A stretch of 64,000 nt of DNA, taken from Hyphomicrobiales bacterium. GTDB taxonomy: Bacteria > Pseudomonadota > Alphaproteobacteria > Rhizobiales > Rhizobiaceae. A program made the translations under genes and the position numbers. Under the pieces are notes generated by a model. That model worked only from the letters and a program-made list of their open reading frames with translations, made no database searches and was not told where the DNA came from. Below are positions 1-10,345 of this stretch, one piece after another (within the stretch, counting starts at the first letter, position 1; each line of letters opens with the position of its first letter). The DNA is taken from positions 3,716 to 67,715 of the forward strand of contig UCEZ01000022.1 in NCBI GenBank assembly GCA_900471525.1, given 5' to 3'.

Positions 1-696
1 CTCGATGACGGGCGCGCCGACGATGAAGGATTTGTCGAATTCCTCGAAGCTGCCGATGAAGGAGAGCAGCCCGCCGGCAAGAAGCCCCGGGACCGCGAGC
101 GGCAGGATGATGTGGAGAACGACGCCGATGGTTCCGGCGCCAAGCGAGCGGGCGGCATGGATGAGATCGTCCGGAATGGTTTCGAGCGTCGCCGTCATCA
201 GCCGAATCATCAGGGGCAGCGTGCCGACGATCTGGACGAGGATGACGCCCGCGATCGAATAGGACAGGCCGAGGAACAGGAAGACCTGGCCGATGCCGAC
301 GGCGACGACGAGGCCCGGAATGATGATCGGTGCCAGAATGAAGATCTCCACCAGCCGTTTCAGCCGGAAGGGGAAGCGTGCCATGGCCCAGGCGGTCGGC
401 AGTGCGATGACGGCTGTTGCGAATGTGACGACGATAGCGATAACGATGCTGTTCAGCGTGGCGCGCAGAAGGCCGGGATCGGCGATAAGGCCCAGCCAGC
501 GGCTCAGCGTATAGTCACGCGGGATCACATTCGGCGGCGCCCAGCCATCGGCGATGCTCCACAGGAACATCAGGACGAGCGGCAAGGCAATGGTCAGCCC
601 AAGGGCCGCATAGAGCCCGGCTGAGACGAGGAGGCGGTCGTCTTCGTGAAATGTGCGCGAGCGCTCCGCTGGCTGGTTTTCGGCAAGGGCGGTCAT
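1..696 (-). CDS. ABC transporter permease, PotC-like (3' end outside window)
   Basis: Inner-membrane permease of the iron/polyamine/thiamine-type importer encoded by the next three genes. The reverse strand stays open from the ATG at 696 to base 1 (232 codons), so the C-terminus is missing. The translation has several hydrophobic segments and the permease-type EAA loop reading RSLGAGTIGVVLHIILPLA, which contacts the ATPase. Its start codon follows directly on the stop codon of the upstream permease gene, so the two are translationally coupled. The substrate cannot be told from the permease. Confidence 0.85.
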   Translation of the reverse strand, partial: MTALAENQPAERSRTFHEDDRLLVSAGLYAALGLTIALPLVLMFLWSIADGWAPPNVIPRDYTLSRWLGLIADPGLLRATLNSIVIAIVVTFATAVIALPTAWAMARFPFRLKRLVEIFILAPIIIPGLVVAVGIGQVFLFLGLSYSIAGVILVQIVGTLPLMIRLMTATLETIPDDLIHAARSLGAGTIGVVLHIILPLAVPGLLAGGLLSFIGSFEEFDKSFIVGAPVIE

Positions 697-1551
697 TCAC
701 TCGTCTCCCTTGGTGCGGCTGACGCCGATATTGGCCGTCAGCGCGTAGTAGGCCAAAAGCACGGCGACGGCGAAAAGGCTGAGCACCATGCCCATGGCGT
801 AGACCTGCGCGAACCGGCCCTCGTTGAATTCGAAGATCATCAGCACGGAGAGCGGGCGCGGCGAAGGCGGGCCGACGATATCGGGAATGGCATAGGAGCC
901 CATGGAGCCGATGAACGTGAGGAGGATCGCGGCGGTGATGCCGGGCATGGCGAGCGGCACTTCGACGAAGACGAAAGTGCTCAAACGCGAGGCCCCGAGC
1001 GACCGCGCCGCATGACGGATATCCTCCGGAATGCCGGCAAAGGCGCTGGTGATGATCAGGGTCATGAAGGGAATCTGCTTCCAGACGCTGGCAAGGATGA
1101 CGCCGATTCCCCATTCATCGCGCACGAGTTTCGGCAGGCTGAGACCGAAAGGAGCGATCACCCGGTCGATGAAGCCGCCGCGCTCGGCCAAGATGATCAC
1201 CATCAGGGCGACGATGATGCCAGGCACAGCCATCGGCAGCTTGTAGAGTCCGTTGAAAAGCTTTCGGCCCCAGAAGCTTTGACGGATCAGGAGCGCCAGC
1301 GGGACGGAGACGACAAGCGAGACGAAGACAGGGGCTACGCCGTAATAGATCGAGGTCTTCAGGCCGCGCAGCATCGTGGCGCGGGTGAAAATCCGCTCGT
1401 ACCATTGCAGCGTGAAGCTGCTGTCGTCGAGCCGGAGACTTCCGATCAGGGCCGAGACCAGCGGGCCGCCAAAGAAGACCAAGAGGTAGCCGACACCCGG
1501 CAGCAGAAGCAGAGCAAGCTGTACCTTGGGGTCGCGAAGCATTGCCTGCAT
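697..1551 (-). CDS. ABC transporter permease, PotB-like
   Basis: Membrane permease of 284 residues, beginning MQAMLRDPK. An upstream reading frame exists, but it runs through the ATPase gene and is not protein-like there; the ATG at 1551 overlaps the ATPase stop codon (TGATG), which fixes the start. About six hydrophobic segments are visible, and the EAA loop reads ARSLGASRLSTFVFVEVPLA near residue 190. Gene order binding protein, ATPase, permease, permease matches the PotD/A/B/C type. Partner of the permease that starts at 696. Confidence 0.88.
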   Translation of the reverse strand: MQAMLRDPKVQLALLLLPGVGYLLVFFGGPLVSALIGSLRLDDSSFTLQWYERIFTRATMLRGLKTSIYYGVAPVFVSLVVSVPLALLIRQSFWGRKLFNGLYKLPMAVPGIIVALMVIILAERGGFIDRVIAPFGLSLPKLVRDEWGIGVILASVWKQIPFMTLIITSAFAGIPEDIRHAARSLGASRLSTFVFVEVPLAMPGITAAILLTFIGSMGSYAIPDIVGPPSPRPLSVLMIFEFNEGRFAQVYAMGMVLSLFAVAVLLAYYALTANIGVSRTKGDE

Positions 1552-2591
1552 CACGCCGCCTCCTGGAGTTTCCGTTCGACGAGAAGATGCAGCGGGCCGT
1601 TGAACGCGAGCGATACCCGATTGCCGGCAGCAATCAGGCTTTCGGTGCCCGCCTGGCTGACTTTCAGCGTCGTGCCGGCGATGCCGACCGTGTACAGCGC
1701 ATGGGCGCCCATGAAGGACACGGATGTCACCGTCCCTACACCCGCCTCGTCCTGCTGGATCGCGATGGTTTCCGGACGCACCGAAACGCGCACGGTGCCT
1801 TTTGCCGGTGCCGATAGGACGACGATCTGCCCCCACGGCAAGCGGGCGCGGTCACCGTCGGCGTCAGCGGTGATGAGGTTCGTCTGCCCGAGAAACCCGG
1901 CCGTAAAGGCGCGGGTCGGCGCGCGATAGAGATCGAGTGGCGTGCCGACCTCGACAACCCTTCCGCCATCCATGACGACGATCCGGTCGGACATCGCCAT
2001 GGCCTCCGCCTGGTCGTGGGTCACATAGATGCTGGTCGCGCCGATCCGGCGGTGCAGATCGACCAGCTCCTGGCGCAGTGTGTCGCGCAGCTTGGCGTCG
2101 AGATTGGAAAGGGGCTCATCGAACAGAAGCAGTTGCGGCTGCATGACGATGGCGCGGGCCAGCGCCACGCGCTGTTGCTGGCCGCCGGAGAGCTGGCGCG
2201 GCATGCGCTCCACCAGCCCCGTCAGGTTGCAGATTTCCAGTGCGTGTTCGATGCGGCGGGCACGCTCCGGCTTGGGCACATTCTTCATGCGCAGTCCGAA
2301 GGCGAGGTTCTTGCCGACCGACATATGGGGGAACAGCGCATAGGACTGGAACACCATGGCGATATCACGCGCTTCCGGCGGCAGCGGATCGATCCGGGCG
2401 CCCGCCAGCCGGATTTCGCCGGCGCTTGGGCGGGCAATGCCCATCAGTATCCGCAGGAGAGTGGACTTGCCGCAGCCGGAAGGCCCGAGGATGGTGACGA
2501 ACTCGCCCTGTTCGACATTGACGGAAACCGGGTGCAGCGCGCGGGTCGCGCCGTAGTCCTTGGTGATGTTGCTGATCTCGAGTTCGCTCAT
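1551..2591 (-). CDS. ABC transporter ATP-binding protein, PotA/FbpC family
   Basis: Cytoplasmic ATPase of 346 residues that powers the importer. Walker [10 protein letters not shown] is at residues 36-44, the signature LSGGQ at 134-138 and Walker B LLLFDEP around 154-160, followed by the H-loop THDQ. The C-terminal ~90 residues form a TOBE-like domain ([10 protein letters not shown]), typical of PotA, FbpC and UgpC proteins. It lies 71 nt after the binding-protein gene and overlaps the next permease by one base. The substrate class (polyamine, iron, thiamine or a sugar phosphate) is not settled by this protein. Confidence 0.92.
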   Translation of the reverse strand: MSELEISNITKDYGATRALHPVSVNVEQGEFVTILGPSGCGKSTLLRILMGIARPSAGEIRLAGARIDPLPPEARDIAMVFQSYALFPHMSVGKNLAFGLRMKNVPKPERARRIEHALEICNLTGLVERMPRQLSGGQQQRVALARAIVMQPQLLLFDEPLSNLDAKLRDTLRQELVDLHRRIGATSIYVTHDQAEAMAMSDRIVVMDGGRVVEVGTPLDLYRAPTRAFTAGFLGQTNLITADADGDRARLPWGQIVVLSAPAKGTVRVSVRPETIAIQQDEAGVGTVTSVSFMGAHALYTVGIAGTTLKVSQAGTESLIAAGNRVSLAFNGPLHLLVERKLQEAA

Positions 2592-2662
2592 CGGATATCG
2601 TCTTTCAATCGCGGAAAAGAGGACCGGCCCAGGAGCCGGTCCGTCTCGAAGAAGGCGGCGCC

Positions 2663-3892
2663 TTATTGGCTGAGTACCTTCTCATCCAGTGCCTCGCCGA
2701 GCGCCTTCGACATGTCCCAGAAGGCTGGAGCCGAGAGGCGGGGGTAGACATTGGCGGGCAACAAATATTTCGCGGTTTCGGGCGTGATCAGGTCGCTGGA
2801 GAGGTCCGTGCGCGGAGAGCGCGACGCCTTGTTTTCAAGCTTCCAGGCCTGAAAATCCTTGCCGATCGCCATGTCGATCAAAAGCAGTGCGCTCGCGACA
2901 TGCTTGGCATTGGCCGGAATGAAGAAGGCGTCGCCGCTGCCGACCTGGCCGTTTTCCAGGAGTGTCAGGCGGAATGTTTCGGGAAGCTGCTTGTCGCGGA
3001 TGAAGGTCATCACCTGGTCTTCCCAGACGGTGCCCATGTAGAGCTGCTGGTTGTTGATGAGGTTCAGCGTATCGGCGTTGCCGTTGGTGAGTTCCGCGAC
3101 GCCAAGCAGTTTTCGGTAATAGTCCCAAACCGGCTCCAGGCACTCGGATGCCATCGCCCAGTCGGTCGCCTGTTCGGCGGTCAGCGTATAGTCCGTCAGC
3201 GTCGTTCGGCATTCGCCGGTCAGGTAGTTCAGCGCCACGGAATAGATGAAGCCGCCGCCGGAACCGCCCTTCGAGGGCAGGGTGACGCCAAGGCGCATCG
3301 GGTTCTTTTCCGCCCAGGCAAGCAATTCGTCGAAGGTCTTCGGCAGGTCCCCGGGCTTGACGAAGGCACTATCGTAGCCGATCGCCGTCTGGTTGAGATG
3401 GACGAGCGGATAGGCGCCGCCATGCGGCTTTCCAAAGAGGGATTGGGCGAGCGCAGGGTCGTAGTTGTTCATGTTGGGCAGGATGGTCGTCAGCGGAACA
3501 TTGCCGACGACGCCGGCCGAGGACAGCAGCGGATAATCGCCGCCGCCGGCGAAATAGGCATCGACCGGGGCATCCTCGCCGGCCTTCTGCACGGCAATCA
3601 GCTGCTGGTTTGCCTGCGCACCCTTCACGTCGCTGTATTCGACCTTGATGCCGTACTTGGCCTCAAAACGGGTGATCAATTCCTTCCACGCATCGCCGAA
3701 ACTGCCGGCGAAATTGTACATGGTGACCGTACCCTCTGCCTTCGCGGCGGGAACGACGATGTCGTAAAAATTTTCCCTCGTGACTTTCGAAATGTCGAAA
3801 TCGAGATTCTTCAGGTTCGTTTCAGCGGAGTGGACGGGGGCTGTCGTGGCTGAAAGGGCGAGAGCCGCAATGGCAAGCAGTCTGGCGGTCAT
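2663..3892 (-). CDS. ABC transporter periplasmic solute-binding protein
   Basis: Secreted binding protein of 409 residues that delivers the substrate to the permeases encoded downstream. A Sec signal peptide is visible (MTARLLAIAALALSATTAPV, cleavage probably after HSA near residue 23). The mature part carries the bilobal binding-protein pattern GTVTMYNFAGSFGDAWKELI followed by the periplasmic EAKYGIKVEY strand. The start at 3892 has a GGAG ribosome-binding site nine bases upstream. First gene of the leftward operon, divergent from the ROK regulator. Relatives are annotated for polyamines, iron or sugars; I cannot choose among them. Confidence 0.88.
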   Translation of the reverse strand: MTARLLAIAALALSATTAPVHSAETNLKNLDFDISKVTRENFYDIVVPAAKAEGTVTMYNFAGSFGDAWKELITRFEAKYGIKVEYSDVKGAQANQQLIAVQKAGEDAPVDAYFAGGGDYPLLSSAGVVGNVPLTTILPNMNNYDPALAQSLFGKPHGGAYPLVHLNQTAIGYDSAFVKPGDLPKTFDELLAWAEKNPMRLGVTLPSKGGSGGGFIYSVALNYLTGECRTTLTDYTLTAEQATDWAMASECLEPVWDYYRKLLGVAELTNGNADTLNLINNQQLYMGTVWEDQVMTFIRDKQLPETFRLTLLENGQVGSGDAFFIPANAKHVASALLLIDMAIGKDFQAWKLENKASRSPRTDLSSDLITPETAKYLLPANVYPRLSAPAFWDMSKALGEALDEKVLSQ

Positions 3893-3935
3893 TTTGATGC
3901 TCCGGGTAGCCGGGATTGGCGTTGCGGTCTATTAA

Positions 3936-3950
3936 TACACTTTAAGTGTA
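3936..3950. promoter_or_regulatory. Palindromic operator between ABC operon and ROK gene
   Basis: A perfect palindrome: TACACTT, one central T, AAGTGTA. It sits 44 nt upstream of the binding-protein start and 87 nt upstream of the ROK start, in the only divergent intergenic region of this cluster. AT-rich palindromes with a TTTAA core are usual for ROK repressors, so the adjacent ROK protein is the likely binder; that link is inference. Confidence 0.6.
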
Positions 3951-4036
3951 GTATTTGTGACAGGCAAGCAAAAAACCGCATTGCGTGATGTGCCGAGGCG
4001 GTTGCAGGACCTCGTTGGAGCGGATAAGTCAGGGCC

Positions 4037-5200
4037 ATGCCAAGTTCCCAAGTTCCGTCCCTGCCTGCTGCGCCTTCCGATCATGCGGTCCCGCCGCTTG
4101 CTAGCGACAACGAGCGCATGATCCTCGACATCGTGCGTCGGCATGAGCCGATTACCCGGGCGGCGATGACGGATCTGACCAACCTGACACAACAGTCGGT
4201 CCACCGGCTGATCGAAGGCTTGATCGAGCGTAACCTCTTGAGGGCAGGGCCACCGCGCAAGGGCGGTCGCGGGCAGCCGAGCCCGACGATCGAACTGGTG
4301 GACGAGGCCGTCTATTCGCTGGGAATTTCGATCAATACCGACAGTGCCGTGCTTTGCCTTGCCGACTTCGGCTGCAACGTGATCGAGGAAGTACGGTTGA
4401 CTATCCGGCCGGAGCGTCGTGAAACGACGCTACAAGCGCTGTCGGACGAACTGGCGGCGATGTTGGCCCGGCGCGGGATTTCCCGTGATCGGCTTCTGGG
4501 GCTCGGTTTCTCCATGTCCGGCTTCTTCATTTCCGGAAACCGCGAGTTCAACGCGCCGGAACCCTTGCGCGACTGGTCGCTGATCGACCTTCGTCCCGAT
4601 CTCGAACGGGTCTTTCAGCTTCCCGTCTGGCTTGAGAACAACGCCACTACCGGTGCCATTGGCGAAAGCCTGCGCGGTGCGGGGCTTTCCTATCAGAGCT
4701 TTGCCTATCTCTCCTTCAATCACGGCTTTGGCGGCGGAGTGATCATCGACGGCAAGCCGCACCTCGGCGCCCATGGCAATGGCGGGGAATTCAGCGGGAT
4801 TTATACGCCGGAGGAGTCTCTCAATCGGCCAGCCCTGCAATATCTGTTACGCACGCTGCAGGAGAACGGCATCGACATTCATTCCATAGAGGATCTTCGC
4901 ACGCGCTTTGATCCAGGTTGGCCTGGCGTCGAAGAATGGCTGGAACGGACGATGCCGGCCCTCGACCGGATGATTGCCACTCTGATCGCCGTTCTCGATC
5001 CGCAGGCAATCGTCTTCGGCGGGCAGTTGCCGGCGGAGCTGGGGCGGATGATGATCGCCCGGGTGCGTAAATTCTCCGACAGGGTACACCGCTATGACAT
5101 CGGCCCGCCGGAAGCAAAGCTGGTTCTCAGCCAGACGAACGGTGACGCTGCGGTGCTGGGCGCCGCGCTTTTGCCCTTGAAGCTCAGCTATTTCCGTTAG
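4037..5200 (+). CDS. ROK family transcriptional regulator
   Basis: Regulator of 387 residues. An N-terminal winged helix (about residues 25-75, TQQSVHRLIEGLIERNLL as recognition region) precedes a ROK sugar-kinase-like domain. It is probably not a kinase: where ROK kinases have the catalytic Asp of the ENDAN motif, this protein reads E200-N201-N202. The ROK zinc motif (CGCxGCxE type) is also absent; the region after HGNGGEF has no cysteines. It is divergent from the ABC operon and probably controls it through the palindrome between them, with the transported sugar or a derivative as effector. Confidence 0.85.
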   Translation: MPSSQVPSLPAAPSDHAVPPLASDNERMILDIVRRHEPITRAAMTDLTNLTQQSVHRLIEGLIERNLLRAGPPRKGGRGQPSPTIELVDEAVYSLGISINTDSAVLCLADFGCNVIEEVRLTIRPERRETTLQALSDELAAMLARRGISRDRLLGLGFSMSGFFISGNREFNAPEPLRDWSLIDLRPDLERVFQLPVWLENNATTGAIGESLRGAGLSYQSFAYLSFNHGFGGGVIIDGKPHLGAHGNGGEFSGIYTPEESLNRPALQYLLRTLQENGIDIHSIEDLRTRFDPGWPGVEEWLERTMPALDRMIATLIAVLDPQAIVFGGQLPAELGRMMIARVRKFSDRVHRYDIGPPEAKLVLSQTNGDAAVLGAALLPLKLSYFR

Positions 5201-5279
5201 CTTGCCAAGGCGGCTCCCGCCGGTCCTCATCCAACACAGATGGCCTATGGGCGGGGATGCGAAACGCGCCGGCCGATTA

Positions 5280-6008
5280 TCAGATATACAAGGCTGCCAT
5301 CTTGCGCCAGGCACCGGCGCGATGCGCCCGACCGCCCCAGACATGCAACTGATGGCCCACCTGTTTATCCTGAAGAAGCTTGCTCAGGTGGCGATTGTTG
5401 TCGAGGAAAGGGTCTTCATCCCCGATGGTCAAAACGATGTCGACCCGGCGCAGTTTTTCAAGCCGCCATTCGCAGGCGAGACCCGGGAGGAAATGGCTTG
5501 GCGTATGGAAATAGACCGTGTCGTCGTAATAACCGTCGAACAGGTCCCCAAAGGACTCGACCTTCATCGTGAGGTCGTAGCGGCCGGAAAAGGCGACGAG
5601 CTTGCTGAAGAGGTGAGGGTGACGGAAGACGAGACTGGCAGCCTGGAACGCGCCCAGGCTGCATCCATGGACCATTGTGCTGCCATGCGGGTTCTTCTGC
5701 GCCATCAGCGGCAGAACTTCGTTCAGGATATATTCCTCGTAGGCGGCATGCCGGCGAATACGGTCAGCCGGGTGGTGCCGGGACGCATAGAAGGTTTCGG
5801 ATGCGAGCCCCTCGATACAGTAGAGCTGAAGGTGACCGGCTTCCAGTTTCTCGGCAAGGCTGCCGACAAGGCCGAGATTTTCATACTCCCAGAAACGTCC
5901 GTCGCGTGTTGGAAACATCAGCACCTTGGCGCCGGCATGGCCGAACACTAACAGCTCCATGTCTCGATGAAGTCGCTGACTATACCAGCGCAGATATTCG
6001 CGTTTCAT
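5280..6008 (-). CDS. Esterase family protein (alpha/beta hydrolase)
   Basis: Predicted esterase of 242 residues, without signal peptide. The nucleophile elbow reads HGCSLGAF (GxSxG type) near residue 120, the acid is probably in TIGDEDPF and the histidine in GGRAHR. It resembles the esterase D/putative esterase family (PF00756). The ATG at 6008 overlaps the stop codon of the upstream esterase gene (ATGA), which is why I use it rather than an upstream in-frame ATG at 6041. Convergent with the ROK gene. The substrate is unknown; the pairing with an acetyl-xylan-esterase-like protein suggests an acylated carbohydrate. Confidence 0.72.
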   Translation of the reverse strand: MKREYLRWYSQRLHRDMELLVFGHAGAKVLMFPTRDGRFWEYENLGLVGSLAEKLEAGHLQLYCIEGLASETFYASRHHPADRIRRHAAYEEYILNEVLPLMAQKNPHGSTMVHGCSLGAFQAASLVFRHPHLFSKLVAFSGRYDLTMKVESFGDLFDGYYDDTVYFHTPSHFLPGLACEWRLEKLRRVDIVLTIGDEDPFLDNNRHLSKLLQDKQVGHQLHVWGGRAHRAGAWRKMAALYI

Positions 6009-6970
6009 GGCACCTTGAAAAACCGTCTGACCTTGTCGCAAAGGACCGCATTTTGCGCTGCGCCGTCAGGGTAGTCGAAATGGCCGGCGTCTAGGATGAA
6101 AGTTTCATTAAATTTTGATTGCAGTAGCGCGTTGGCCACGGCGAACTGACAGGGTGGCGCAACCGCCGGATCGAACAGGGCGGGCGCAACGAGCATCGGC
6201 ACCTTGATGCGGGAAGCGGCGCTTGCCGCATCGAACAGGCGCAGCGTGTCGAGTACGTTTGCATGGGTCTTCCAATAGGTTTGCACTGATTGTGCGCTGC
6301 CGATGGTTGGCAATGTCAGCCACAGTGGCCTGTGCCCGAAGGTCGGCACGACCAGGTGCCCTCGGTCGATCCGCTTGTCGAAGGGGATCGCCAATGCCCC
6401 GATGCCGCCGCCGAAGCTGATGCCGCTATAGCCGACATGTCCTTCGAGCCAGGGGTAAAGCGTGACGAGTGTCGAGACGGCGATCCACAGATCATCGACG
6501 CAGCCGCCGATAATATAGTCGTCGGGCTTATCGATGTTATGCAGGACGTGCCACGCGGGGTCTGATGAAATCGGCGGACGAGCGCTTCTGGAAAGCCCGC
6601 GAAAACAGGGAAACAACAAGGCCGTTTCTTCCACCGGCAGATCGAAATCCGGCAGATCCCGCCCGCCATAGCCGTGTCCGACGACCAAGCCCCGCCGAAC
6701 CTGCCCTTTTCGCGGGAGAAGCAGCCATCCGCGGATCTCAAACGTGCCGGTCGACGTGTAGGCAATATCGAGAACGTGCCAGCGGGGATGGCTGGCCTTG
6801 CTCTGGCGAAGCACAGGTTTCGGATCAACCGCCAGTGCACGGCGATACCGTTTCCTCCAGAAATCGTCGAAGCCCGGCGGTGCCTCGGGCGGCGTGATCG
6901 CCAGGAGCTGCTCGAGCTGCATGCCGTAGGTTGGGTCGAAGTCGAAGGGATGGGTTGTCGGAACGCTCAT
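6005..6970 (-). CDS. Acetylxylan esterase / cephalosporin-C deacetylase family protein
   Basis: Cytoplasmic alpha/beta hydrolase of 321 residues. The N-terminus FDFDPTYGMQLEQLL followed by PPGFDDFWRKRY is typical of the AXE1 family, in which such enzymes remove acetyl groups from short xylo-oligosaccharides or other acetylated substrates. The nucleophile motif is YSGISFGGG (residues ~178-186), the acid is in APALFDPAVAPP and the catalytic His in DAGHFDYP. First gene of a two-gene esterase operon with a four-base overlap. Intracellular placement implies that an acetylated compound is imported first. Confidence 0.78.
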   Translation of the reverse strand: MSVPTTHPFDFDPTYGMQLEQLLAITPPEAPPGFDDFWRKRYRRALAVDPKPVLRQSKASHPRWHVLDIAYTSTGTFEIRGWLLLPRKGQVRRGLVVGHGYGGRDLPDFDLPVEETALLFPCFRGLSRSARPPISSDPAWHVLHNIDKPDDYIIGGCVDDLWIAVSTLVTLYPWLEGHVGYSGISFGGGIGALAIPFDKRIDRGHLVVPTFGHRPLWLTLPTIGSAQSVQTYWKTHANVLDTLRLFDAASAASRIKVPMLVAPALFDPAVAPPCQFAVANALLQSKFNETFILDAGHFDYPDGAAQNAVLCDKVRRFFKVP

Positions 6971-7119
6971 ATGACGCTTGTTCCCCGAAAAACCAGGAGA
7001 GACAAGCCGTGTCGCATTCGAAGAGCAGATTTTATGACGTTGCTCTCCCCCAGGCGCTTTGCGACGACCGATCAGCGTAGCCTAGTTCAACAGTCTTCTT
7101 CGGGTGGCGATCCGCGTCC

Positions 7120-8466
7120 TCACTTGCGTGCGACAAAGTCTGCCCGGTCGATGCCGTGACGCAGCAGTTTGTCGTAGAACGTCTTTCTGGCTATGCCGAG
7201 CGCTTCGATCGTCCGGCGCACATCGCCCGCATTGGCTGCAAGAGCATCCCGAATGATTTCGGCTTCATATCGCTCCAGTTTTTCAGGCAGGCTCGAGCCG
7301 GTCGGTTGTGGGGAGACGATACTCTCTCCACCACCTTCGAGGCCAAGCACCACCCTTTCCGCGAAATGCGAGAGTTCGCGGACATTGCCGGGCCAGGCAT
7401 GCGAAGACAAGTGACGGCGCACGGTCTGCGAGAGCGGCGGGACCTCGCGGCGAAAGCGCGCCGCCGCTCGGGCGGAAAAATGGGAGAACAGCAATGGGAT
7501 ATCATCACGGCGCTCCCGCAGCGGCGGAATGGAGATCGTGACGACATTCAGCCGGTAGTAGAGATCCTCGCGAAAATCGCCGCGCACGGCCGGATCGCCG
7601 AGATCGATCTTGGCGGCGGCCACCACCCGAAGGTCGACCGGGCGCACCTCATTGGTCCCCAGTGGCGTGATTTCGTGCATTTCCAGAACGCGCAACATTT
7701 TCACCTGTGTGCCCAGTGGCATGCTTTCGATCTCGTCGAGAAACAGCGTGCCGCCACTTGCATGCTCGATCCGGCCGGTGCGGCGCTTCTGGGCGCCGGT
7801 AAACGCGCCCGCTTCGTGGCCGAACAGTTCGCTTTCGATCACCGTTTCCGGCAGGGCGCCGCAATTCAGGGCCACGAAATTACCCTTTCGCCTGCGGCTC
7901 CACTGGTGCAGAATCTGGGCGACGACCTCCTTGCCACTGCCCGTCTCACCGGCGACGAGCACATCGACATCCGTATCGGCGATATGCCGAAGGATGTTTC
8001 TTAGATTTTCCATCACCGGTGTCTGGCCAATCAGTGGCAGGCTGTCCTGTGCCTCTTCGGCGGCGCGGCGTAGTGCCCGGTTCTCCATTACCAGGCTTCG
8101 CTTCTCGCTGGCCCGGCGCACGCTCTGCACCAGCCGGTCGGCCGCGAAGGGTTTGGCGATAAAATCATAAGCGCCGTCCTGGATCGCCTGAACGGCCATG
8201 GGAATATCGCCGTGACCGGTGATGAGGATCACCGGCAGGTCGGTATCCATGTCCTTCAACGCGCCGAACAATTGCAGACCGTCGATCTCGGGCATGCGGA
8301 TATCGGTCACCACGGCGCCGGCAAAATCCGGTGACAGCTCGGCAAGTGCCGCCTTGGCGCCACCGAAGGCCGAGACGGCAAATCCAGCCAATTCCAGCGT
8401 CTGGGCAGTGGCGCGGCGCAGGTCCTTGTCGTCATCGATCAGAACAACTGGCGTCAACGGGTTCAT
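7120..8466 (-). CDS. dctD: C4-dicarboxylate response regulator DctD (sigma-54 activator)
   Basis: NtrC-family activator of 448 residues for dctA. The receiver domain has acidic pocket DDD at 11-13 and phospho-acceptor D55. The AAA+ domain has Walker A GETGSGKE (173-180) and the sigma-54 contact loop GAFTGA (220-225). The Fis-type helix-turn-helix is at the C-terminus ([19 protein letters not shown]). It starts 4 nt after dctB, and the divergent dctA carries a sigma-54 promoter, so the role is strongly supported by context. Confidence 0.95.
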   Translation of the reverse strand: MNPLTPVVLIDDDKDLRRATAQTLELAGFAVSAFGGAKAALAELSPDFAGAVVTDIRMPEIDGLQLFGALKDMDTDLPVILITGHGDIPMAVQAIQDGAYDFIAKPFAADRLVQSVRRASEKRSLVMENRALRRAAEEAQDSLPLIGQTPVMENLRNILRHIADTDVDVLVAGETGSGKEVVAQILHQWSRRRKGNFVALNCGALPETVIESELFGHEAGAFTGAQKRRTGRIEHASGGTLFLDEIESMPLGTQVKMLRVLEMHEITPLGTNEVRPVDLRVVAAAKIDLGDPAVRGDFREDLYYRLNVVTISIPPLRERRDDIPLLFSHFSARAAARFRREVPPLSQTVRRHLSSHAWPGNVRELSHFAERVVLGLEGGGESIVSPQPTGSSLPEKLERYEAEIIRDALAANAGDVRRTIEALGIARKTFYDKLLRHGIDRADFVARK

Positions 8467-8470
8467 GATC

Positions 8471-10345
8471 TCAAGCCTTCTTCAGATGGACGACGAACCG
8501 GGTTCCGCCGTCGTCGCTGGATACGTCCATGCGGCCGCCATAGTCGGCGACGATATCCTTGGAGATGACCAGCCCGAGACCCAGGCCGCCTTCCTTCGAA
8601 GTATTGAAGGGCGTGAACAAACCCTCGCGGATCTCGGGCGAAATGCCCGGTCCGTTGTCCGAGACGGTCAGCGACACATCTTTCGCGTCGCCTGCGACCC
8701 GGACCGCGACGCGGCCCTGCTCTCCTTTCGGTGCCACGGCCTCCAGCGCATTCTGGAGGAGGTTGATCAGCACCTGTTCCAGCCGGATGCGGTTTCCCAT
8801 CACCTGGAGACCTTCAGGCGGCAGGACGATATCCAGCGTGTCCATGCGCCCGGAAAAACGGCTGCGCAGCAACATCACCGCTCCCTCGATAACATCCTTC
8901 ACTCCGGTGGGCTCAGCAGTGGCGCGGCCCTTGCGCGCGAACGCCTTCAATTCTTCGGTGATCGAGCCGATCCGCTCGGTCAGCGCGGCAATGCTTTCCA
9001 GATTTTCGCCGGCCGGTGCCGTCTGACCGCGGTCGAGGAAGACGCGGGCATTGTCGGCATAGGCGCGGATGGTCGCAACCGGCTGATTGATCTCGTGGGC
9101 CACGCCCGCCGCGACCTGACCGAGGATCGCCAGCCTGTTGGCCTGCACCAGATCCTGCTGCACGGCTTGCAATTTTTGCTCGGTATTTCTGTGATCAGTG
9201 ATTTCCGTCTGCAAACGGTCGCGCGCCTGGCTGAGATCCAGCGTCCGCTCCGTCACACGCCGCTCCAGTTCCTCCCGTGCCTGCTGTTCCCTGAGTATCC
9301 GCAGTGCAATCAGCTGACGGCGGCGTAGCAGAAAGGCGGCGCCGGCCAGTAGCGGCAGAAGAACAAGCAGCGCCAGCAGCCGTGCTTCGCGTACGCCGGC
9401 ATCGACCGAGGGTTCCGCTGCCACCAGATGCTGCAATTGCCATCCTGTTGTCGGGACCGGAATCCGCATGTCCAGAAACGCCGATTTTCCGGCACTGCCC
9501 GGCATGACGATCCGGACGAGATCGGCTCCGTCCCCCGCGGCCCTGACGATTTCGAACGGCAACGGCCGCAACGGCGCATCGCCGAACTGAAGGCTTTCCC
9601 GGATGGCGGCCAACCGATCGGGAGCGATTTCGCCGATGCTCATGAAACGCCAGGAGGGGATACTGGTGACAAGGACAATACCCCGCTCGTCAACTACATA
9701 GGTCGGCTTGCCCGAGGCGGTCCAGTCGGCCTCGACATCGTCGAACTCGACCTTGACCACGACCACGCCGAGCGGGCCATCGGAGCCGTCAATGCGCTGC
9801 GAGATATAAAGCCCCGGCTTCTTGCTGACGCTGCCAAGCGCGAAATGCTCGGCCTGTCCCTGGGCGACCGCACGCTGGAAATACTCCCGGAAGCGATAGT
9901 CGTTGCCCACGAAACTCGTCGGCTCGCGCCAGTTGCTGGCGGAGATCGCGATACCGTCGTTTCCGATTACATAGATAACCGCGGCCTTCGTGCCTGCCGC
10001 CAGCATTTCCAGCTTGTGGTTGAGACGGTCGAGCGTGCCCGCGTCCTTTGCGGTCAATGCCGTTGCGAGGGCGCCATCCTGCGAAAGCACGAAGGGAAGG
10101 GCGCGGTATTTTTCCAGAACGGTGCGCAGCAATGCTGCATTCAAATCGGCATCGGTGCGGGCCTGGGCTTCAAGCGCGACCTCGGCACGGCGCCTGCCGA
10201 TCTCACCGCTCGCCCACAGGCTGGTGATGACCAGAGCCAAGGCCAGTCCACCGTAAAACAGCCGCATCCGCTGGATGCGCTCATGCAAGGGGAGAGACGG
10301 CCACAACCATCGGGACACTGAAAAAGTCATGGGAAATTTGTGCAT
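8471..10345 (-). CDS. dctB: C4-dicarboxylate sensor histidine kinase DctB
   Basis: Membrane sensor kinase of 624 residues. TM1 (~29-46) and TM2 (~322-340) flank a periplasmic double-Cache-like sensor domain that in this family binds succinate, fumarate or malate. A coiled-coil linker ([20 protein letters not shown]) leads to the H box with H417 (GVAHEINQP), then the N box ([11 protein letters not shown]), and G boxes ([19 protein letters not shown]). The start is uncertain: ATG 10345 or the in-frame ATG 10330 (MTFSVSRW); neither has a good ribosome-binding site. The first lies inside a DctD-like binding site. Confidence 0.94.
   Translation of the reverse strand: MHKFPMTFSVSRWLWPSLPLHERIQRMRLFYGGLALALVITSLWASGEIGRRRAEVALEAQARTDADLNAALLRTVLEKYRALPFVLSQDGALATALTAKDAGTLDRLNHKLEMLAAGTKAAVIYVIGNDGIAISASNWREPTSFVGNDYRFREYFQRAVAQGQAEHFALGSVSKKPGLYISQRIDGSDGPLGVVVVKVEFDDVEADWTASGKPTYVVDERGIVLVTSIPSWRFMSIGEIAPDRLAAIRESLQFGDAPLRPLPFEIVRAAGDGADLVRIVMPGSAGKSAFLDMRIPVPTTGWQLQHLVAAEPSVDAGVREARLLALLVLLPLLAGAAFLLRRRQLIALRILREQQAREELERRVTERTLDLSQARDRLQTEITDHRNTEQKLQAVQQDLVQANRLAILGQVAAGVAHEINQPVATIRAYADNARVFLDRGQTAPAGENLESIAALTERIGSITEELKAFARKGRATAEPTGVKDVIEGAVMLLRSRFSGRMDTLDIVLPPEGLQVMGNRIRLEQVLINLLQNALEAVAPKGEQGRVAVRVAGDAKDVSLTVSDNGPGISPEIREGLFTPFNTSKEGGLGLGLVISKDIVADYGGRMDVSSDDGGTRFVVHLKKA

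Noticed and set aside
646..1929. A 427-codon + strand frame over the first permease and ATPase genes.
   Set aside because: Antisense shadow with strongly biased composition (Asp, His, Arg) and no domain.
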